Positions 43,283 through 52,537 of a DNA stretch of 64,000 nt are shown here, in pieces. A program made the translations under genes and the position numbers. The first letter of the stretch is position 1. Each line of letters opens with the position of its first letter. The stretch is from CAYYMH01 sp964472785. Lineage in GTDB: Bacteria; Zhuqueibacterota; Zhuqueibacteria; Thermofontimicrobiales; Thermofontimicrobiaceae. The notes beneath the pieces are model-generated. The model ran no database searches, had not been told where the DNA came from, and saw nothing but the letters and a program-made list of their open reading frames with translations. The stretch spans positions 65,470 through 129,469 of the forward strand of contig CAYYMH010000005.1 of the NCBI GenBank assembly GCA_964472785.1, given 5' to 3'.

Positions 43283-44194
43283 ATGAAAAATCAAAATTCA
43301 AACCCGCGAATCGGCTTTATCGGACTGGGCATTATGGGTAAACCTATGGCGAAAAATTTGTTAGACGCGGGCTATCCGCTCATCGTTCATAACCGAAGTC
43401 AATCCCCGGTGGAAGAGTTTGTGAAGTTGGGCTCCCAGAGCGCTGACTCGCCCAAATTGGTCGCTGAAGAAAGTAACATCATTATTACCATGCTGCCGGA
43501 TTCCGCAGATGTTGAATCTGTTGCGTTGGGAAAAAATGGCATCATCCGCGGCGTCAGCGCTGGTCAGATTTATATCGACATGAGTTCCATTGAACCATTG
43601 GTCTCCCAAAAGATTGCTGCCCAATTTTCCGAAAAAAATGTGGACATGCTGGATGCACCGGTAAGTGGCGGCGAACCCGGCGCAATTAGAGGTGAATTGG
43701 CAATCATGGTCGGTGGGAAAGAAGATGTGCTTCAAAAATGCCGTCCGATTTTTAACGTGCTCGGTAAAAGCACAATTCGGGTCGGTGACATCGGAGCCGG
43801 GGGATTTGCAAAACTGGCAAACCAGATTATCGTAGCGCTCAACATTGCCGCGGTTTCGGAAGCATTTGTTTTGGGGCAAAAAGCGGGTTTGAATCCGGAG
43901 AATCTCTTTCAGGCAATTCGCGGCGGACTGGCGGGCAGCAACGTGATGGACGCCAAAGTACCGATGATCAAACAGCGAAATTTTGAACCGGGTTTTAAAA
44001 TAAAATTGCACGATAAAGATGTGAAAAATATTCTCAGTACGGCTCAGGATTTAAATGTTCCTCTTCCGTTGACCGGAATCGTCAAGCAGATCATGAACGC
44101 ATTGTTAGCTGATGGAAAAGGCGAATTGGATCATGGGGGTATGGTTCAGTTTTTTGAAAAAATAGCAGACACGATTGTGAAAGAAAAAGGTTAA
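43283..44194 (+). CDS. garR: 2-hydroxy-3-oxopropionate reductase/3-hydroxyisobutyrate dehydrogenase-like
   Basis: A 303-aa NAD(P)-dependent beta-hydroxyacid dehydrogenase: nucleotide-binding IGFIGLGIMGKPMAKNL, the substrate-binding DAPVSGGEPGA, and the catalytic lysine in GAGGFAKLANQI, then KLHDKDVKNIL. The family-typical pattern fits tartronate semialdehyde reductase (GarR/GlxR), though closely related enzymes act on other hydroxyacids. It is one base before the next gene, a Gfo/Idh oxidoreductase, so both likely handle a sugar acid or glyoxylate-derived substrate. Confidence 0.82.
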   Translation: MKNQNSNPRIGFIGLGIMGKPMAKNLLDAGYPLIVHNRSQSPVEEFVKLGSQSADSPKLVAEESNIIITMLPDSADVESVALGKNGIIRGVSAGQIYIDMSSIEPLVSQKIAAQFSEKNVDMLDAPVSGGEPGAIRGELAIMVGGKEDVLQKCRPIFNVLGKSTIRVGDIGAGGFAKLANQIIVALNIAAVSEAFVLGQKAGLNPENLFQAIRGGLAGSNVMDAKVPMIKQRNFEPGFKIKLHDKDVKNILSTAQDLNVPLPLTGIVKQIMNALLADGKGELDHGGMVQFFEKIADTIVKEKG

Positions 44195-44195
44195 A

Positions 44196-45290
44196 ATGGA
44201 TCAAATAGGAGTCGGAATTATCGGGTGCGGCGGCATTTCCCAGGCACACGCGGAGTCATTTCAGAGGCTCAATCGAAATCTGCCAATTAAAATGATCGCT
44301 TTTGCTGATGTTAATTTGAAAAAAGCGCAGCAGAGAAAAAGTCAATTTGGTGCGATCGTCGCGGTTGAAGATTATCGTAAAATGATCGAAAGCGAAGATA
44401 TTCAAATTGTCAGTATTGCCTCTCCGCCGTGGCACCATTTCCAAACGATCAAAGATTGTCTGTTAGCCGGAAAACATGTGCTCTGCGAAAAACCGGTGGT
44501 GCTGAATCTGGCTCAACTGGACGAAATTGAGAAAATCGCGGTCGAATCGAATTGTACCTTTGGGGGCGCCTTTCAATGGCGATTCGGCAATGGCGTCCGG
44601 CAGGCGAAGGCACTTTACGACCACGGATTTTTCGGTAAAGTCGTGTACGCGTCGAATAATTTATTTTGGCACCGAACCGAGGAATATTTTCGGGTGGAAT
44701 GGCGCAACTGCTGGGAAAAATCCGGTGGCGGAATCATGTTCACGTTAGCCTGCCACGGATTGGATGCACTAATTTATATTTTGGGTGACGTGGATCATGT
44801 TTCCGCTGAGCTGGATGCCATTCATTTTAATATCGAAATTGATGATAGCGGCGCCGTGATCCTCCGCTTTAAAAATGGCGCACTGGGGCATATTGCCGCA
44901 ACTGTCAATGCGCAAAAACAGCGGAGTCGTTTGGAAATTATCGGCACCAGGCTTGAAGCGATTTCCTCTGAAGATCCGTACGGTGTTGCTTTCAAGCCCT
45001 GGCAATTTCGTTCGGTTGATAAAAAACACCAACAGCAGGTCAATGAATTTTTAAAACAAAATCAACGTCCGAAGCCAAAGGATTATCACGATTTGCTGGT
45101 AGCGGACTTTGTGGATGCCGTATTGAAAATAAGACAGCCTCTGGCGAACACTCAAGAAATCAGACGTTCGTTGCAGGTTTTGACTGCTATTTATAAAGCG
45201 AATCGATTAGCAGCACGGGTAAATTTACCGATTTTGGGTGACGACCCTTTTTACCACAACATGAATCCAAATTCGCCTGAAACCGTCTAA
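44196..45290 (+). CDS. Gfo/Idh/MocA-family oxidoreductase
   Basis: A 364-aa protein with the Rossmann motif GIIGCGGISQAHA, the substrate/cofactor segment VSIASPPWHH and the catalytic lysine in CEKPV (HVLCEKPVVL). The C-terminal alpha/beta domain contains WRNCWEKSGGGIMFTLACHGLDAL, a D/H pattern used for catalysis. Substrates are sugars or inositols that cannot be predicted. It forms an operon with the upstream reductase (1-bp spacing). Confidence 0.88.
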   Translation: MDQIGVGIIGCGGISQAHAESFQRLNRNLPIKMIAFADVNLKKAQQRKSQFGAIVAVEDYRKMIESEDIQIVSIASPPWHHFQTIKDCLLAGKHVLCEKPVVLNLAQLDEIEKIAVESNCTFGGAFQWRFGNGVRQAKALYDHGFFGKVVYASNNLFWHRTEEYFRVEWRNCWEKSGGGIMFTLACHGLDALIYILGDVDHVSAELDAIHFNIEIDDSGAVILRFKNGALGHIAATVNAQKQRSRLEIIGTRLEAISSEDPYGVAFKPWQFRSVDKKHQQQVNEFLKQNQRPKPKDYHDLLVADFVDAVLKIRQPLANTQEIRRSLQVLTAIYKANRLAARVNLPILGDDPFYHNMNPNSPETV

Positions 45291-45377
45291 AATAAAATGT
45301 CGTTCGCTGTTAAAATTTGTTCGTCCAATTAATTCAAATGCATTTCTTGACCTGATCTAAATCAAAACGGGACTAAT

Positions 45378-46628
45378 ATGATCACAACAGAACTGATTAT
45401 CAATTTATTACTCATTTTGACTGTTGCCTGGATAGTGGGCAGCATCTTTGCACGTTTCGGATTACCGGCCATGTTAGGGGAATTGTTAGCTGGTATTTTG
45501 TTAGGACCACCAGTTCTGGGATTGGTTGAGCCTTCAGCCTCACTGGAACTGATGGCGGAAATGGGTATTTTCTTTGTCATGTTTTATGGCGGTATGGAAA
45601 TGGACGCCCGGGAGTTGATGGAGCATCTCAAGCCTTCCTTTGCGGTTGGAATTGGCGGTTTTTTGCTGGCTTTTGCATTAGGCATCGGATTGACCCTACT
45701 TTTTGGCGGAACCCTGTATCAATCATTATTCGTCGGCATTGGCATGTCCGCCTCTGCAATTGCGGTGCAATCTGTTATTTTAAATTCGCTCAGAATCAAT
45801 AAAACATACATCGGGCATATCATCATCGGTGGCGCCATCGTGGATAATATCCTTGCGCTGAGCGTTTTGTCTTTTTTGTTGGGAATTGCAGAAACCGGTG
45901 AATTCGATGTCTGGAAAACGATGTTCATTATCTTGAAAGTGATCGTCTTTTTTGGATTGACCTTAGTCTTGGGGTATTTTGTGATGCCTAAAATTACCCG
46001 GAATCTCCACGATCGTGAAGGTAAAGGATTTACCTTTGCGTTAGGGACAGCCCTTATCATGGCGTACTTAGCGCAGTTAGCCGGACTACATCTGGTTATC
46101 GGCGCCTTTTTAGCGGGTCAACTCGTGCGAAAAGAAATTATGGATGAAAAAATATATCACGCTATTGCCGACCGTTTTTATGGAATCAGTTATGGTTTTT
46201 TAGTGCCCATTTTTTTCGTGTCACTCTCGTTTCATTTACATTTTGATTTAAACTTATCATTTTTTCTGTTCACGCTGGCGCTTATTGTTGCTGCGTTATT
46301 AGGAAAGTTTGCCGGTTGCGGACTTGGCGCTTTCTCGATTCGCCGTAACATTTGGGATTCGATTGTCGTCGGATTCGGGATGAACGGTCGCGGCGCCGTT
46401 GAAATGGTCATCGCCACTGTGGTTATCGCTAAAAGCGACAAACTGATCGAAGCCGGCGTCATCACCACACCATTGCTCACCGACAACCAATTCTCCGCGT
46501 TAATTTTGATGGCATTCGTGACCACGATTCTCGCACCGATTTTGATGAAATGGTCAGCCCTGAAAGCCTGCCGTTCCGACGAGAAAGCCTCTTTTTGTAC
46601 AATTTGGGAGCAGCATATTGGGGATTGA
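45378..46628 (+). CDS. Cation:proton antiporter (CPA2, Kef-type)
   Basis: A 416-aa protein with about 12 membrane segments: FARFGLPAMLGELLAGILLGPP is the typical N-terminal CPA2 motif, and GAIVDNILALSVLSFLL the second, with an aspartate-bearing helix near the ion path (VDN replacing the usual DD). It ends after segment 12 with no KTN or TrkA domain, so it probably exchanges Na+ or K+ for H+ without ligand gating. The convergent terminator at 46655 separates it from the efflux operon. Confidence 0.88.
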   Translation: MITTELIINLLLILTVAWIVGSIFARFGLPAMLGELLAGILLGPPVLGLVEPSASLELMAEMGIFFVMFYGGMEMDARELMEHLKPSFAVGIGGFLLAFALGIGLTLLFGGTLYQSLFVGIGMSASAIAVQSVILNSLRINKTYIGHIIIGGAIVDNILALSVLSFLLGIAETGEFDVWKTMFIILKVIVFFGLTLVLGYFVMPKITRNLHDREGKGFTFALGTALIMAYLAQLAGLHLVIGAFLAGQLVRKEIMDEKIYHAIADRFYGISYGFLVPIFFVSLSFHLHFDLNLSFFLFTLALIVAALLGKFAGCGLGAFSIRRNIWDSIVVGFGMNGRGAVEMVIATVVIAKSDKLIEAGVITTPLLTDNQFSALILMAFVTTILAPILMKWSALKACRSDEKASFCTIWEQHIGD

Positions 46629-46654
46629 TATATGTTTTTGGACAGAAAAAAATC

Positions 46655-46680
46655 GGGCTCCACTTTAAATATTGGAGCCC
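46655..46680. terminator. Bidirectional terminator between convergent genes
   Basis: GGGCTCCA (46655-46662) and TGGAGCCC (46673-46680) around a 10-nt loop, between the antiporter and the TolC-like gene. Confidence 0.85.
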
Positions 46681-46742
46681 CGTGAAAATCTATACATGAC
46701 CAAAGGCAACTTGTGATTTTTAATCTCGACGACAATCAAAAT

Positions 46743-48257
46743 CTAAAGCGACCGAATCCCCCGTCGATCCAGCAACGTTCCTTCCACCAAATGCAAATTC
46801 ACAATCGCATTCAGGTGTGAGATGATGGCGCGGACCTCGTCGATTTGGCTGGCGATCAGATCGCGCTGTGCCTGAAGGACGAGGTAGTTGGTGGATTTGC
46901 CGACGCGGAATTTTTCCTGTTCGGCTGACAGTTTTTGCTGCTGGAGTTCGTGAGCTACTTTGGTGGCGGTAATTTGCTGCCGGGAGCGCAGCACTTCGAG
47001 ATAGGCGGACCGGACGTCTTTCTGCACCAATCGCTCCATGTTTTCCAGCGCCAGTTCCAACTGTTCCTGCGAATAGCGGGCGCGTTTCAGTTGCGCACGG
47101 CTCTGGCGATTGATAACGGGAAAAGCAAATGACAAGCCGCCTTCGACGGTGTAATAGGGGCTGGTCACGTCGGGCAGGGCGTCGCTGAGAAAGGCTCTGG
47201 AATAGGTGGTTCGTCCCATGGTGATGAAAAAATCAAGCTGCGGCAGGAGACCATTTTTGGTCATGGTGATGTCCAGCGCATTTTTTTTCAAGTCCAGCCG
47301 GGCTTGCAATAAGTCAGGTCTGTACTTCAATCCCAGTTGCTCGTGGATGAGAATCGTGTCGAGCGTGTCGGTGGGCACAAAAGGTTCATCCGACAGTAGC
47401 GGCAGCGTGTCCCACTCATTTGGGATTTTTTTGTTGAGAAGAAAGATAAAATTCAACCGCGCCTGCTCGAACGCGCTTTTCGCGTCAATCAGTGCCTCTT
47501 TTCTGGTAGCCACTTCAGCGTGAACTGCCGCCAGTTCCAATTTAGCCAGTTTACCCACATTCACCCGTTCCACGGATTCATCCAATTGCTGCTGAACCAG
47601 TTCCAAAGATTTTTTTTGAATTCTGATTTCTTCGGCGGCGAGATACAGATCCCAGTAAGCCTGTTCCACTGAAGCGATCACCAGTTCGGCAACGGCTTTC
47701 AATTCCAACCCGGACATTTCCACATCAATGTTTGCTTTGCGAAGCGTGGCTAAATTGGCGCCAATCCAGAAATCTCTCAGCAGAGACTGGGTAACTGTAA
47801 TACCAATGGAACCGGTGTACTGGTCGGAATAAATACTGGAAAGCGAGCCGCTCATCGACGCATCGGCAGACACTGTGGTTCCGCTGGGCAGCTTTTCCGA
47901 CAAACCAACATCGTACTGAAAGCGGTCCATTTGCATTTCAAAGGGATCCGGTCGTGAGCCTAAAAAACGGAGCATGTTGGTTTGACTTTTAGTCGCGTTA
48001 GCGGTAAGTTCGGGATCGAATTCTGCCCGGGCTTCACTGGCGACTGTTTTATTTATTTTCGGCTGCAAGCGCTGAATGGTGACCGACGGGTTGCGTTCCA
48101 GCGCCGTCAAAATAGCGTCCATCAGGCTGATTTGAAAGGTATCTTTTTGGACTGTGATTTTTTGTGAGTCAGTTTCAATCGTTTGAGCAAATGATAACCT
48201 GCTAAAAACAATTAAACTTAAAATGAAGATCATGTAAATGATTGTATTTTTTTTCAT
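46743..48257 (-). CDS. TolC-family outer-membrane efflux protein
   Basis: A 504-aa channel protein with a signal peptide (to about residue 25) and two copies of the outer membrane efflux domain: coiled-coil helices and barrel strands, with the typical QA..DLIA pattern near the C-terminus (LQAQRDLIASQIDEVRA). It overlaps the RND pump gene by 4 bp, giving a tripartite system with the adaptor and pump upstream. Substrates are unknown. Confidence 0.92.
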   Translation of the reverse strand: MKKNTIIYMIFILSLIVFSRLSFAQTIETDSQKITVQKDTFQISLMDAILTALERNPSVTIQRLQPKINKTVASEARAEFDPELTANATKSQTNMLRFLGSRPDPFEMQMDRFQYDVGLSEKLPSGTTVSADASMSGSLSSIYSDQYTGSIGITVTQSLLRDFWIGANLATLRKANIDVEMSGLELKAVAELVIASVEQAYWDLYLAAEEIRIQKKSLELVQQQLDESVERVNVGKLAKLELAAVHAEVATRKEALIDAKSAFEQARLNFIFLLNKKIPNEWDTLPLLSDEPFVPTDTLDTILIHEQLGLKYRPDLLQARLDLKKNALDITMTKNGLLPQLDFFITMGRTTYSRAFLSDALPDVTSPYYTVEGGLSFAFPVINRQSRAQLKRARYSQEQLELALENMERLVQKDVRSAYLEVLRSRQQITATKVAHELQQQKLSAEQEKFRVGKSTNYLVLQAQRDLIASQIDEVRAIISHLNAIVNLHLVEGTLLDRRGIRSL

Positions 48258-51200
48258 GACATCACCGAATGTTTACGTCGCAGTTTTTGTTCAAAAATGG
48301 AATAGACCACCGGAATTAAAATTAGTGTAATCAGCGTTGAGCTGAGTAAACCGCCAATAACTACCCTGGCTAAAGGCGCCTGAGCTTCACCGCCTTCACC
48401 CAATCCGAATGACAGCGGCAGCAATCCCAGCACTGTGGTAAGTGTTGTCATCAGAATCGGACGCAGTCTCCGGGAGCCGGATAACGAAATCGCTTCAAAT
48501 AAGGACATATTTTGATTGCGCCGCAACTGATTGGTGTAATCCACCAACAAAATGGCATTATTCACCACGATACCGGCTAACATGATGCAGCCAATAAATG
48601 CCTGCATGCTGAAAATTGTCCCGGTTAAAATCATCGTCAGTACAATACCGATTAGCGCCATGGGAATGGAAAACAGTACCACAAACGGATCAATGAACGA
48701 CTCGAATTGTCCGGCCATTACCAGATAAACGAGCAGCAACGCCATAATAAATCCGAAAATTAATTCCCGGAATGCTTTCTGTTGTTCTTCATAATCGCCA
48801 CCAAAGGTGATGGCAAAATCTCGGGGCACCGGAATGGTTTGCAGGTTCTCCCGGATGTCGGAAATGATCGAGCCCATATCTCTACCAGTAAAATTAGCGT
48901 TGATATTGATGATGCGCTCCTGGTCTTTCCGTTCGATGCGAACCGGTCCCTCCTGCGGAATCGACTGCACTACATTGCGTAAAATAATCGGCTCACCCCG
49001 GTTATTGACCACCGTCAAATCGAGCAAATCCTCCAAATTTTTTCGATCTACTTCGCTGAGCCGTACCAGTATCCGGTACTGTTTGCCACCTTCCCTGAAA
49101 TAAGAAGCATGTGTGCCGCCAACAGTGGTTTGCAGGGCGTCACCGATTTGGGACACTGACAGTCCCAGATCCGCAGCTTTGTAGCGATCGATGCGAATCA
49201 CTTGCTCGGGGCTACCTTCTTCCCGGCTAATCCGGGTGTCGGTAATTCCCGGGACGTTTTTGATAACCTGTTCCACTGTTTTGGCTAATTCATTGGCGAT
49301 TTTTAAATCGTAGCCACGGATTTCCACATTGACATTATCCATTTCCGAAGTGCCCATGCGCAGCAAAAACAATCCCTGACCCGCACGGGTTCGAATGGTT
49401 ACGCCGGGTAATCCGGAGAGGGTGCGTCTCAAATCATTAGCGATGTCCTCACTGCTGCGTTTCCGTTCATTTTGATCCACCAGCGTAATGCGAACTTGCG
49501 CTGTGTGTCCGCCACTGGAACGCCAGCCACCACCACCGATTCGGGACATGACTGAAGTGACTTCCGGTACTGTTTTTAAAACAATGTCCTCCACGGTTTT
49601 GGTAACCTGATCGATCACCTCCAGCCGGGTGCCGACTGCCATTTCCAGATTGACTCTAACTTCACCTTCGTCTGCTGAAGGCATTAATTCCACTCCGATG
49701 AAACGAACCAGAAAAAAGGATACGATGAAAAGAATAATTGTCACAATCACCACTGTTTTGCGGCGTTTTAATGCCCAATCTAATAGACGCGCGTATTGTC
49801 CTTCAATTTTTAGGAATGATTTTTCACTCAGCGAGTAAATTTTGTGTAACCGCCCTTTGCTCGCCGAATCACTCAACGGTTGATAACGAAGAAATTTAGA
49901 CGAAAGCATGGGAATTAAAGTCGAGGCAACGATCAACGAACACAACAACGCAAAGCTGACCACATAAGCCATTTGCTGAAACATGATGCCGGACATACCG
50001 CGCAGAAAAACGACCGGGAAAAAGACCACGACGGTCGTTAAAATACTGGCTAAAATCGCTGACCAGACCTCAGTCGTTCCGACCAGTGAGCTCTCGGTCG
50101 GATTAGCGCCCTCCTCCCGGTGGCGGTAGATATTTTCCAGCACCACAATTGAGCTGTCCACCAACATGCCGACGCCGAGCGCTAATCCGCCAAAAGTGAT
50201 GATATTTAAAGTGAACCCGCTGAAGTACATCAAGCCAAACGTGGCGATCACTGAAATAGGAATGGCTGTGGCGATGATGATGGTACTGGAAATATTCCTT
50301 AAAAATAAGAATAGAATAATGATGGCTAAAATGCCGCCCAAAACAGTGGCATTGCCCACATTGTTGATGGATTGTTTGATGTAGCGTGATGTGTCAAAAA
50401 GTGGCAGCAGCTTGATTTGCGGAATGTCCCGGTTGATTTTTTCAATTTCCGCTTTGACATCTTCGGCGACTTTGACAGTGTTGGAGCCGGATTGTTTGTT
50501 GATGGAAATGCGCAATCCGGGTTCGCCATCGATACGCACGATTTGTCTGACCTCTTGCCATGAATCATTGACTTCTGCAAGATCACGGATCAAAATCGGC
50601 GTCCCCTCTCTCATGGTCACGACGGTATTTTGAATTTCCTCAAGTGACTCAAACTCGCCTTTGGTGCGGATCAATACTTCGAAATTGCCTTTTTCAAAAA
50701 GTCCGGCGGGGATATTCCGGTTTTCATTTCTCAGTGCGGCTATGATGGCATTGGGAGAAATACCCAGTGCTTTCAGTTTTTCCGATTTCAAATTCACATG
50801 AATTTCGCGGTAAAGTCCGCCGCGAATATCAATGGCAGCCACTCCGGGTACTCGTTCGAGGCGGTATTTAACCTGATCTTCCACAATCTGTCTTAAATCC
50901 AACGGATGCAAATTACTGGATATTCCGATCATCATGATGGGAAAGGCGGACAGATCAAATTTCCGGATCATGGGTCGCTCGATGTCTTCAGGTAATCGTC
51001 CGAGAACCCGATCGATCCGGTCCCGGATGTCATTGGCAGCGACTTCCAAATCCATTCCCCAGGTAAAAGCCACCCGCACCATACTTCTGCCTTCGGTTGA
51101 AGTGGATGTGATTTCTTCAACCCGCTGCACTGCAGCCAGCGCTTCTTCGATGGGACGGGTTACCAGCTCTTCCATTTCCTGGGGTCCCACATTGCCGTAG

Positions 51201-51349
51201 CTGGTGATCACCGAAATGGTGGGATAGGTTATTTCCGGCATCAAGTCAATCGACAGACGATACAGTGAAACCAAGCCTAATATGATGATGATCAGGAAAA
51301 CGACAAATGTTAAAATAGGGCGATTCACTGGACCTTTTGCAATGTTCAT
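48254..51349 (-). CDS. RND efflux pump (AcrB/HAE1 family)
   Basis: A 1031-aa inner-membrane pump with 12 membrane segments and two large periplasmic loops, beginning MNIAKGPVNRPILTFVVF. Family features include VGPQEMEELVTRPIEEAL, GVGMLVDSSIVVLENI in helix 4 with the proton-relay aspartates, and NNAILLVDYTNQLRR in the second half. The length matches HAE1 pumps (multidrug, dye or lipid type). It lies 5 bp downstream of the adaptor gene on the same strand. Confidence 0.95.
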   Translation of the reverse strand: MNIAKGPVNRPILTFVVFLIIIILGLVSLYRLSIDLMPEITYPTISVITSYGNVGPQEMEELVTRPIEEALAAVQRVEEITSTSTEGRSMVRVAFTWGMDLEVAANDIRDRIDRVLGRLPEDIERPMIRKFDLSAFPIMMIGISSNLHPLDLRQIVEDQVKYRLERVPGVAAIDIRGGLYREIHVNLKSEKLKALGISPNAIIAALRNENRNIPAGLFEKGNFEVLIRTKGEFESLEEIQNTVVTMREGTPILIRDLAEVNDSWQEVRQIVRIDGEPGLRISINKQSGSNTVKVAEDVKAEIEKINRDIPQIKLLPLFDTSRYIKQSINNVGNATVLGGILAIIILFLFLRNISSTIIIATAIPISVIATFGLMYFSGFTLNIITFGGLALGVGMLVDSSIVVLENIYRHREEGANPTESSLVGTTEVWSAILASILTTVVVFFPVVFLRGMSGIMFQQMAYVVSFALLCSLIVASTLIPMLSSKFLRYQPLSDSASKGRLHKIYSLSEKSFLKIEGQYARLLDWALKRRKTVVIVTIILFIVSFFLVRFIGVELMPSADEGEVRVNLEMAVGTRLEVIDQVTKTVEDIVLKTVPEVTSVMSRIGGGGWRSSGGHTAQVRITLVDQNERKRSSEDIANDLRRTLSGLPGVTIRTRAGQGLFLLRMGTSEMDNVNVEIRGYDLKIANELAKTVEQVIKNVPGITDTRISREEGSPEQVIRIDRYKAADLGLSVSQIGDALQTTVGGTHASYFREGGKQYRILVRLSEVDRKNLEDLLDLTVVNNRGEPIILRNVVQSIPQEGPVRIERKDQERIININANFTGRDMGSIISDIRENLQTIPVPRDFAITFGGDYEEQQKAFRELIFGFIMALLLVYLVMAGQFESFIDPFVVLFSIPMALIGIVLTMILTGTIFSMQAFIGCIMLAGIVVNNAILLVDYTNQLRRNQNMSLFEAISLSGSRRLRPILMTTLTTVLGLLPLSFGLGEGGEAQAPLARVVIGGLLSSTLITLILIPVVYSIFEQKLRRKHSVMS

Positions 51350-51354
51350 GGCCT

Positions 51355-52536
51355 TTATTCCTTCCCTGAATTGTTTTCACTTTTTTCATCTGTTTTGGAT
51401 TTGGGTAAAATGATCGGGCTGCCGTTTTCCAGCAGGTGTTGTCCCAGCGTGATCACTTTTTCGGTGATGATGGGCCAAGCGATCTCCACTTTTTCTTTGG
51501 TCACAATACCGAGCTGAACAGGCACGTAACGGGCAGTGGTGGTTGCTTCATCAACCACGAATATCCCATCTTCACCACCGTGGGTCACCAGCGCTTCTGC
51601 CGGCACAGTCTGTGCTGAATCCTTGTCAGCTAACACAATACTCAATTTTGCAAACATCCCCGGCTTTAACAGCAACGAATCATTGGGGACTTCCACTTCA
51701 ATATTTGCCACTCGCGACTCCTGCTGCAACATGGGAGCGATTTGGCTCACTTTACCAAAAAAGCATTTTTCAGGGAATGCATCGACCCGAATTTCCGCGG
51801 TTTGCCCAGTCTGGATTCGACCATAAACTCGTTCGATAATTGTCGTTCGAACAATTGCGGTATCAATACCGATCACACTAACGATCGGAGAATTTGGCGC
51901 TAACAGGCTGCCTTCATCAACAAACCGTTCTCCGATAAATCCAGGTTCAGTGGCAACCAGTACTGTATAATTCAACCGGATATTGGCGGATTGCAATGCA
52001 GCTTCGCGCTGTTCCACCTGAGCCTTTGCCAACTTAAGCCTGGATTCCTGGGCGCTGTAATTTGAAGCGGCAGCGTCCAGTTCGGCAGGTGAAGCAATCC
52101 CTTTTTCCTGCAACGATTTCACCCGTTGAAATTCCTGTTCTGCTAATTCAAGCTGGGTGATGGCTTCGTTTAATGATGCCTGGGCGATTTTTAGATTGGC
52201 TTCGGCTTCCAGCACTGCCTGCTGGTATTCGGCGTCATCAATTTTGGAAATGATTTCCCCGCGGCTTACCCAGTCACCGATCCGTTTTCGTATCGTAATG
52301 ACTCTGCCGGATACCTTTGGAGAAACCACATATTGATAGAGTGGATAAACTGTGCCGGTGAACAAACTAATTTCCTGTATCGGAGCAATGCTGACGCTAT
52401 CGATCAACACCGCAACTGGCGGGCGACCGGGTCTGCGAGAGCTGTCTTCACCTTTTTTAAGCAGGACGAAAATACGCCAGCCTAAAATGATAATGAACAG
52501 CGCGACAAGAATTCTGATCACATTTTTCTTCTTCAT
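51355..52536 (-). CDS. RND-pump periplasmic adaptor (membrane fusion protein)
   Basis: A 393-aa protein: one N-terminal membrane anchor (IRILVALFIIILGWRI), a split biotinyl-lipoyl domain (VSGRVITIRKRIGDWVSRGE and the later YTVLVATEPGFIGERFVDEG), a coiled-coil hairpin of ~100 residues, and a beta-barrel. I start at ATG 52536 (MKKKNVIRIL), one base after the upstream stop; the longer frame to 52560 would overlap it. It connects the RND pump with the TolC-type channel. Confidence 0.92.
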   Translation of the reverse strand: MKKKNVIRILVALFIIILGWRIFVLLKKGEDSSRRPGRPPVAVLIDSVSIAPIQEISLFTGTVYPLYQYVVSPKVSGRVITIRKRIGDWVSRGEIISKIDDAEYQQAVLEAEANLKIAQASLNEAITQLELAEQEFQRVKSLQEKGIASPAELDAAASNYSAQESRLKLAKAQVEQREAALQSANIRLNYTVLVATEPGFIGERFVDEGSLLAPNSPIVSVIGIDTAIVRTTIIERVYGRIQTGQTAEIRVDAFPEKCFFGKVSQIAPMLQQESRVANIEVEVPNDSLLLKPGMFAKLSIVLADKDSAQTVPAEALVTHGGEDGIFVVDEATTTARYVPVQLGIVTKEKVEIAWPIITEKVITLGQHLLENGSPIILPKSKTDEKSENNSGKE

Positions 52537-52537
52537 T